Part shown: piece by piece, positions 58,401 to 64,000 of the stretch
Layout: every line of letters begins with the position of its first letter
Numbering within the stretch: the stretch's first letter is position 1
Source of the DNA: Aurantiochytrium sp. KH105
Taxonomy: Eukaryota > Sar > Bigyra > Thraustochytrida > Thraustochytriidae
Direction: 5' to 3'
Assembly: GCA_003116975.1 (NCBI GenBank)
Contig: BGKB01000074.1
Span: 1-64,000, forward strand
DNA: 64,000 nucleotides
Translations under genes and position numbers: made by a program
The notes under the pieces: generated by a model
What the model saw: the letters and a program-made list of their open reading frames with translations, nothing else
Told to the model about the DNA's origin: nothing
Database searches by the model: none

Positions 58401-58993
58401 TTCTTTGCCCGGCTGCGCCTGCGGCAGCGGCAGCGGCAGCGGCTGGTGTGGACGGCATCTGCGGCAGACGGCCATCCAGCCATGCATCACGTGAATCTCG
58501 CGCTACTTCGCTAGCTTGCTTGTGGGCAAGGATTGGTCGAGTATCGGCGAGAGGAAGCGCAGTCAACGTTGTTTGGTGGTGAGCTTGTGACGCATAGGCC
58601 TGTAAAACACGTGCCTTGAATTTGCATATCTCGATACTACACGCATCAGCATGCGAGTCCCTTGATGAAGAGGCTTGCCAAGATGGTATACGGCATACAA
58701 TCTCGGACTTGGCTCCATCTTTTTTTTTAACTTGCTTGTCTGTACTGCAAATTGCACTGCACGATCTCAACATTCGGAATGCGCTTCCCAAGACACACAA
58801 GGGCAGCAAAGAAAGTCGGACAACAATTACAACAATCGACATGATTTGCTTGCAAAGCAACACATGAAGTGAATGCGAGACCTTTTCTTGTTGAAAATGC
58901 GCCTGGACTTGATTTACTATCTATTTTTCTCCGTCTTATCTAAGCATCAAAGTATGTGTGAGAGGGGGGGGGGGGGTGAGGACCTGATCGTCA

Positions 58994-59935
58994 TCAGTAC
59001 GAAGACGGGGAGGCAGGGGTCTCGCCCGTAACGAGAGAAACACCACGCGAAGTTCCGAGACGAGACGCACCCGCGCGGAGCATTGCGTAGGCATCATCAG
59101 TACCCTTGATGCCGCCGCTCGCCTTGACCTGGACCTCGCCGCCCTTGGCAGCCAGGGGCGAGAAGCGATCCACTGCGGCGGTGACACTCGACTTCATGAG
59201 CGCCACATCCTCCGGCGTCGCGCCACCAGTTGAGAAACCAGTCGAAGTCTTGACAAAATCTGCGCCAACAAGCGCGCAGAGCATCGAGGCCGCGGCCTTC
59301 TCCTCGTCCGTGAGCAGGCACGTCTCAATAATGACCTTGCAGCCCGCGTCGAGGCGCTTGCACACGCTCACCACAGCGGCCACGTCGCGCAGCACATAGT
59401 CCCATTCGCCAGACTTGAGCCGACCAACGTTGATGACCATGTCAATCTCGCTGGCACCGGCGCGAATCGCGTCCTCCGTTTCCGCGGCCTTGGTCTCAGT
59501 CGTGCAGGCGCCCAAAGGGAAACCAACCACGGCGCACACGCCAACATCGTGCGGCTTCTCCGCGGCGGCCAAAAACCCTGCGGCCGTCTTGACGTTCGAA
59601 GAGTTCACGCACACCGTCTTGAAGCCGTGCTGCACGGCCTCCCGGCAGAGCTTCTCGATGTCCGCAACCGTGGCCTCTGCCTTGAGCAGGGTGTGGTCAA
59701 TGCGCTTCGCCAGGTCGCCGCTGTGCTGCTCCTGCAGCTTGGCCACGATCTTGCTAACGCGAGCAAGCGAGCTCGACGCCAGCTTCTGCGACTCTGCGCG
59801 GAAATCGTACGCCTCGCACATCGCCCACGCGCCCTTGTCCTCGCGCGTCTGCTGCGCCGCCACCGCGAGCCCCGCGCCGGCCGCCACGCTCGCCGCCACG
59901 GCGCGCGCCGCGCGCGTCCCGGCCCTTGCCCACAT
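58994..59935 (-). CDS. Deoxyribose-phosphate aldolase
   Basis: This 313-aa class I aldolase splits 2-deoxyribose-5-phosphate into glyceraldehyde-3-phosphate and acetaldehyde in deoxynucleoside breakdown. The TIM-barrel domain starts near residue 75 with KRIDHTLLKAEATVADIEKLC. The key residues are visible: Asp165 in EIDMVINVG, the Schiff-base Lys229 in ADFVKTSTGF and Lys271 in VKASGGIK of the proton relay. The phosphate-site stretch RLGTSRGVSLV follows. The chain ends in Tyr, as the well-studied bacterial enzyme does. The first 30 residues are Arg/Ala-rich and lack acidic residues, fitting a mitochondrial targeting peptide, but location is not proved. The start is the first ATG. Confidence 0.92.
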   Translation of the reverse strand: MWARAGTRAARAVAASVAAGAGLAVAAQQTREDKGAWAMCEAYDFRAESQKLASSSLARVSKIVAKLQEQHSGDLAKRIDHTLLKAEATVADIEKLCREAVQHGFKTVCVNSSNVKTAAGFLAAAEKPHDVGVCAVVGFPLGACTTETKAAETEDAIRAGASEIDMVINVGRLKSGEWDYVLRDVAAVVSVCKRLDAGCKVIIETCLLTDEEKAAASMLCALVGADFVKTSTGFSTGGATPEDVALMKSSVTAAVDRFSPLAAKGGEVQVKASGGIKGTDDAYAMLRAGASRLGTSRGVSLVTGETPASPSSY

Positions 59936-60683
59936 TCCGCTTCTGCTCGCCGGCGTTTCTCTCGCGCCTGCCTGCCTGCCTGCTCTCGCTCGCTCTCGCC
60001 CGGGCCTCCGCTCGCCGCTGCCGCTGCCGCTGCGTCTCTCGCGCGCGCCGCCGGAGTCTGCTCGCTCGCGTCCGCGTGGCGATCGATGGATAGCGTTTTG
60101 CAGCAGCGCTCCGCTCCCTCATGTTAGGCGCATGCAATGCGCCTTATCGCCGTAGACCCGAAGACAGAATGCACCTAGCCTATGGCCAGAAGATCATGCG
60201 CGCCAAGATCATCGACATGCACGGGCTCGAGGCCGCCTGCACGGTACGCGTCACGACCTCGGCCGAAGGAGCCACGCGAGACGCACGCTGGCGGAGCCAA
60301 GAGCACAGGCCCGGTCGTGGTCGGCGCGACGACGCCGCCGACGGGCGGAAAGTTATAACCGATAAACCTTCGCCGGCCGCCGGCACGCGCACGGACGCCA
60401 GCCACCCGTGAAAGTCTTCCGCCCTCCGGGGCAGGGATCGGAAGTCTTGACAGCGGCTGCGCCTGCTGCTGCTTGCACGAGACAAGAACGCCGAGGAGAG
60501 GAGTAGGGAAAATCGCAAGTAGTATAGCAGTGCACGCACGCACGCACGGACAGACCGATCGGAGGTATGAATGATTGAATGAATGAATGATTGAGTAAAT
60601 GATCGATCATGAGAATGACCATAAAAGTAGGTAGCAGGAACGGCCAGAGGAAGATCATTTGCTTTACATCAAACGAAAGTTTA
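59936..60683. other. Intergenic region
   Basis: This stretch holds the leader of the aldolase gene and the 3' flank of the ABCG gene. A single GCAAGTAG lies at 60515-60522, and there are (ACGC)n-like and (GAAT)n-like short repeats at about 60534-60600. No gene is supported. Confidence 0.5.
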
Positions 60684-63440
60684 CTACACCTGGTTCGCCA
60701 CATCAGATGCGCCGCCGTCCGGATTCGAGCTGGTCCTACCGACTGTCGGTTCCACCATCTCGATAGCGGCTTCATGCTGGTTCGGCTTCGATACCTGCGT
60801 CTCCAATTCCTGGGACCCAGATCGGGAGGCGCCCTGGGACAGCGTCGACATGTTGGGATCTTCGTCGCCTTTGGAACAACATGAACAGGTACTGCTCCAA
60901 AAAGAAGATGGACGCGTGTACAGAAATGAAAAGAGCATTGCGCCAAAGTGCAATGCCGGAGGCCAAATCATAAAGATGAAAAGGCTGGTCCAACGATTCA
61001 ACGTCAAGGGAATGCCCAGAATGTCCGTCTGCTCGCCCTCGGTCAGACATGTAAACTCGTTGAGCTCGAGCGCCTCAAAGCTATAGCGAAAGGGCAGCAG
61101 CGAGTACAGCCACCGCATCCACACCGGATAGTACAGCTCTCCCACCAAAAAGTACCCGCTATACAATCCAAAGGTTCCCAAGATCTGCGCATGAATATTT
61201 GAGGCACCTTCGGCGTCCGGAACGAGAGACACCATGAGAAAGGCCAAACCTGCTCCAAAGGTGGAGCAGACCATGAGCACTGCAGCGTAAAAGAAGAACC
61301 CATCTGCCGTCAGTCGCATCGGCGGGAAAAAGTACGAGAGAACCGCCGCAACCAGGCCTTTCCAGATTGCGTCCACATAGAATCGTACAATGAATTGCCC
61401 GTGGTACGCAGCCACACTGTACGCGCCCGAGGCATGCTCGCGTCGGAAAATCTTCTTTTCCACAAAAGCATTGCCAATTACCACCACTTCGATGAGCATG
61501 ATCGTGTTCATAACCTGGAAAAGAAAGGCTCTCTTTTGGAACATGATCAAAAAGCTCAGATTCGAGATGCCCAAGAGGTCACCTGCATCGGGATCCACAG
61601 ACTCGGTGCGCAAACCGAGAAACAAGAGCCCGTAAAAGAGAAATTGCACCATCTGGATCCCCACATTCAGAAAGTACGTCCGGTCGCGGCTCATGTTCTT
61701 GTAGCTGCGTCGCAGCAAAATGAAAAGCTGGCGAAAGATTGACTGCGAGAAACGCGCCGCGCTCGAATCAAGAATCGCGCCCGTGTCGGGATTGCACTTG
61801 GTGAACTGCGAAGCTGCTGGCGGAGGGAGACCCGTCAAACTGCGTTTCTCCAGCGCATCAGCAAGACGCCCAACACGCCGGTGCGCCGCACTTCCCACAA
61901 AAGAGTCTGCAAGCTCGGCCACAATGTTCGAACCAGACGTCGAATCTTTCCCGCCCTCGCCGGAATAGGTCAGGTCGACCACAAAGTCGGCCACCGAGGC
62001 GTCCTCCGGAATGTTGATTCCCAAGTTTCCAAAGTATGTCCCAATCGATAGCACAGGCCCAAAATAGGCAATCCGACCGGACTTCATCAGCAGCAATAGA
62101 TCAAAGAGCTCAAAGATGTCGGGCCGAGGCTGGTGAATCGTTGCCACGACGGTACGACCCGTGTCTGCCAGCACGCGCAGCGTGCGCACGAGCTGAAGCG
62201 ATGAAAATGAGTCGAGTCCCGTCGTGGGCTCGTCGAGAAAGAGCACCAAAGGACGCGTGATGAGCTCGATACCCACGGTAACGCGGCGCGCTTGCCCACC
62301 CGAGATACCGGGAACACCATTGCCTCCCACACGCGAGTGCGCCACACGCTTTAGGTCGAGATCCCGAATGACCTTGGCCACAGCCTCCTTCTTGTCCTTG
62401 AGATCAGTTCCCGTAATGCGCAGCTCCGCCGTGTAGCGCAGCGTCTCGCTCACCGTCAAGTGCGGAAACAAGCTGTCAAACTGCATCACGTATCCCGACA
62501 CGCGCTTGAACATCGCCGAGCGTGGACGACCATTTACAAGCACCTTTCCGCGTGTCGTCCCACCATGCTTGCGATCTGCCAAGATATCCAACAGCGTGGA
62601 CTTGCCGCAGCCGCTCGGTCCCATGATGGCAGACAGTGTCTTGGGCTCAAACACGCCCGTAATGTTGTCGAGAATAAGTTTGCGGTCCCACCCGGGCGTG
62701 CTTGGTTTCTTGCCTCCATTTTCTTTGATCGCGCTCTTTACTGCCGACTTGTTAAGCGGCACATTGTAACTCAACTTGTGAAAGGATAGGTACACGGGGA
62801 AAGATTCCTCTGTCACGTCTGCAGAACTCTCGTCTTTGCTATCCTTGCTTTGGTTAATTACGCCCTGCCCGGTTTTTGATGCTCCCTTGCCCGCACCTGA
62901 CGGCTTGGTATCCATCAACCGAGGTGGCGCCTCCTTGGAGCTCTTCGCTTCATCGTCCTCATCGGACAGGGTTTGGTAGAACTGAATGCGCAGAACGGCG
63001 ATTGCAAGGAAAACCGCAAAGGGAACAATAAAGTAGAGAACCAGTAGAATTGAGATCACAATCATTGTCACGGGGGGGTCATTGTCCACCGGCTTGTCCT
63101 TACCGTTCTGAAAGACGTACTGGAACTGCAGCAGATTGATGCACTGGTCGCGAAGATTAGACGGAATCCCAAAGTCGGCTGCAGTATCGCTCAGGCATCC
63201 CGGCGTCGACATGAAATTGAACGACGACAGCGAGCCAGCCTGCGGATTTACAGCGGCGGCAGCGCATGCTGCGTCTCCCAACACCGACTCGCAGGTCTCG
63301 TTCGAGAGCAAGAACACACAGGCATTATCGTCCGCGGCGTCGGTCTGCTCGATCACGAGCGAGGCCAACACGGCAAGCATGGCCCACCATCGTTGCCGCC
63401 ATTGACCTACAAACTTCAGCTCTGTTGTCGGCTGCCCCAT
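60684..63440 (-). CDS. ABCG (White)-type half-transporter with luminal N-terminal domain
   Basis: This 918-aa ABC exporter half-molecule works as a dimer and probably moves lipids or xenobiotics. An N-terminal signal-like helix and a short ectodomain with about six Cys (41-100) precede a membrane helix at about 124-151 (MIVISILLVLYFIVPFAVFL). The nucleotide-binding domain has Walker A GPSGCGKS at 274-281, signature GISGGQARR at 378-386 (the family usually reads VSGGE), Walker B LVLFLDE at 398-404 and the switch His in TIHQPRP. The ABCG permease of about six helices follows, with SFEALELNEF typical of its last extracellular loop. The extra N-terminal Cys domain and helix recall the plant ABCG24/28 layout. 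Met at 63440 starts the protein. Confidence 0.9.
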   Translation of the reverse strand: MGQPTTELKFVGQWRQRWWAMLAVLASLVIEQTDAADDNACVFLLSNETCESVLGDAACAAAAVNPQAGSLSSFNFMSTPGCLSDTAADFGIPSNLRDQCINLLQFQYVFQNGKDKPVDNDPPVTMIVISILLVLYFIVPFAVFLAIAVLRIQFYQTLSDEDDEAKSSKEAPPRLMDTKPSGAGKGASKTGQGVINQSKDSKDESSADVTEESFPVYLSFHKLSYNVPLNKSAVKSAIKENGGKKPSTPGWDRKLILDNITGVFEPKTLSAIMGPSGCGKSTLLDILADRKHGGTTRGKVLVNGRPRSAMFKRVSGYVMQFDSLFPHLTVSETLRYTAELRITGTDLKDKKEAVAKVIRDLDLKRVAHSRVGGNGVPGISGGQARRVTVGIELITRPLVLFLDEPTTGLDSFSSLQLVRTLRVLADTGRTVVATIHQPRPDIFELFDLLLLMKSGRIAYFGPVLSIGTYFGNLGINIPEDASVADFVVDLTYSGEGGKDSTSGSNIVAELADSFVGSAAHRRVGRLADALEKRSLTGLPPPAASQFTKCNPDTGAILDSSAARFSQSIFRQLFILLRRSYKNMSRDRTYFLNVGIQMVQFLFYGLLFLGLRTESVDPDAGDLLGISNLSFLIMFQKRAFLFQVMNTIMLIEVVVIGNAFVEKKIFRREHASGAYSVAAYHGQFIVRFYVDAIWKGLVAAVLSYFFPPMRLTADGFFFYAAVLMVCSTFGAGLAFLMVSLVPDAEGASNIHAQILGTFGLYSGYFLVGELYYPVWMRWLYSLLPFRYSFEALELNEFTCLTEGEQTDILGIPLTLNRWTSLFIFMIWPPALHFGAMLFSFLYTRPSSFWSSTCSCCSKGDEDPNMSTLSQGASRSGSQELETQVSKPNQHEAAIEMVEPTVGRTSSNPDGGASDVANQV

Positions 63441-64000
63441 ATTCTTTTCCCGCTGCGCAGCTGCTCACGTGCTGCTGCTGCAGCTTTTCGCGCTCTTCGA
63501 GACACCGCGATCGATCTGGTGCGCCCTGACGCTTCTGGATCTTTGACTGCAGCAACAAAGGGCCCTCGCCGTTCTCGCCTTCGCCTTCGCTTGCTGCAAG
63601 CTGTCGTCCGGGAGCCGTGGAGCAGCTCGCAGTTCTGGTCCTTTTCCAATCAAAACGGCGGCGAACCCGCCGTCCCTGGCACCTGCCTGCCGGCGCACTC
63701 GCGCGAGCCTCGGCGTTTGCGTCGGAGCTCTCGACGTCCGCGTCGGGGCGTCCGCGTCGCACGCCCCGAGCGCGCGCGAGCGCAGCCGAGGCGATCAAGG
63801 TTTGCTGTGCTTTGCTTGATTGTTTGTTTGTGTCGCGCTTGGAGGTTCGACAAAGTTTCGCCGACTTTGATCGATTTCTCCGGCGCCTCCTGGGACATCA
63901 TGCTTGGTTCCTTGCTTCTTCGTCGCCTTCGTCTCCTCCTCGCGAGCCGCGCGCTCACTCTCTCTCCGCTCACACGCAATTCGAATGCAGCGAGCGAGCT
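63441..64000. other. Upstream region of the ABCG gene
   Basis: No gene is supported to the window edge. A minus-strand frame beginning MMSQEAPEKSIKVGETLSNL (near 63901) has an ordinary composition for about 35 residues before becoming Arg-rich. It might be the first exon of a gene, but there is no further support. Confidence 0.4.

Larger units (their letters stand above)
52301..58993. other. 6.7 kb stretch without a supportable gene
   Basis: The stretch is GC-rich and low-complexity, with several microsatellites. I searched both strands for domains, signal peptides, tRNA B-boxes and repeats of coding type and found none. Many long frames exist (up to about 340 codons), but they are Arg/Ser/Ala-rich and follow the local composition. 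It could hold untranslated transcripts, fast-evolving short genes or a structural chromosome element; the sequence does not say. Confidence 0.55.

Noticed and set aside
1-64000. CRISPR arrays, transposases, integrases, reverse transcriptases
   Set aside because: None was seen on either strand. The repeats present are microsatellites or coding tandem repeats.

Overview
This is a GC-rich, gene-dense, intron-poor eukaryotic nuclear segment, and I see nothing prokaryotic in it. The gene set (cyclin Y, APC8/CDC23, MND1, SF-assemblin, a mitochondrial carrier, p23, a Stealth glycan transferase) points to a free-living protist. The decayed protein at about 0.54-1.45 kb carries tetratricopeptide repeats with LGDRHPDV signatures, of a kind I associate with the large kinesin-light-chain-like families of thraustochytrids (Labyrinthulomycetes, stramenopiles). 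That lineage call is inference; no rRNA or tRNA gene is visible to anchor it. Most genes are single open frames. One gene (8956-10829) needs an intron to gain its signal peptide.

Layout. 0-2 kb: simple repeats, a TPR pseudogene broken over three frames, and a small basic/acidic ORF. 2-8 kb: cyclin Y (+), a helical-repeat protein (-) and a DUF1348/NTF2-like protein (-). 9-16 kb: a vacuolar-sorting-receptor-like membrane protein (-), a mitochondrial carrier (+), SF-assemblin (-) and a sulfotransferase-like membrane protein (-). 17-24 kb: a tandem pair of EGF-like/seven-helix membrane proteins (-), a NIPA-type transporter with a Cys-rich ectodomain (-) and p23 (+). 24.8-30.6 kb: a PP6 SAPS-type regulator (-), APC8 (+) and MND1 (-). 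31.4-36.2 kb: a full WD40-Roc-COR-TIR protein and a 5'-truncated COR-TIR copy beside it. 36.7-41.1 kb: a decayed multi-helix membrane protein and a GT49-Stealth fusion enzyme. 43.7-52.3 kb: a secreted three-vWA/PAN protein and two membrane-anchored leishmanolysin-like metalloproteases. 52.3-59 kb: a 6.7 kb stretch with no supportable gene, rich in microsatellites. 59-63.4 kb: deoxyribose-phosphate aldolase and an ABCG half-transporter.

How the genes relate. Four genes with cell-division or meiotic roles (cyclin Y, SAPS/PP6, APC8, MND1) share an upstream GCAAGT(A/G)(G/C) motif, clustered at spacings near 22 bp or multiples of it. I regard this as a candidate undescribed promoter element. The vWA/PAN protein and the two metalloproteases form a surface/adhesion neighbourhood. 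The ROCO-TIR pair looks like a locally expanding signalling family that joins a Ras-like switch to a putative NAD-hydrolase domain. The GT49-Stealth enzyme would put two glycan-building activities on one Golgi-anchored polypeptide.

Limits: everything here is read by eye. Family calls rest on motif recognition, and start codons were chosen by the position of the conserved domain or by a good ATG context.
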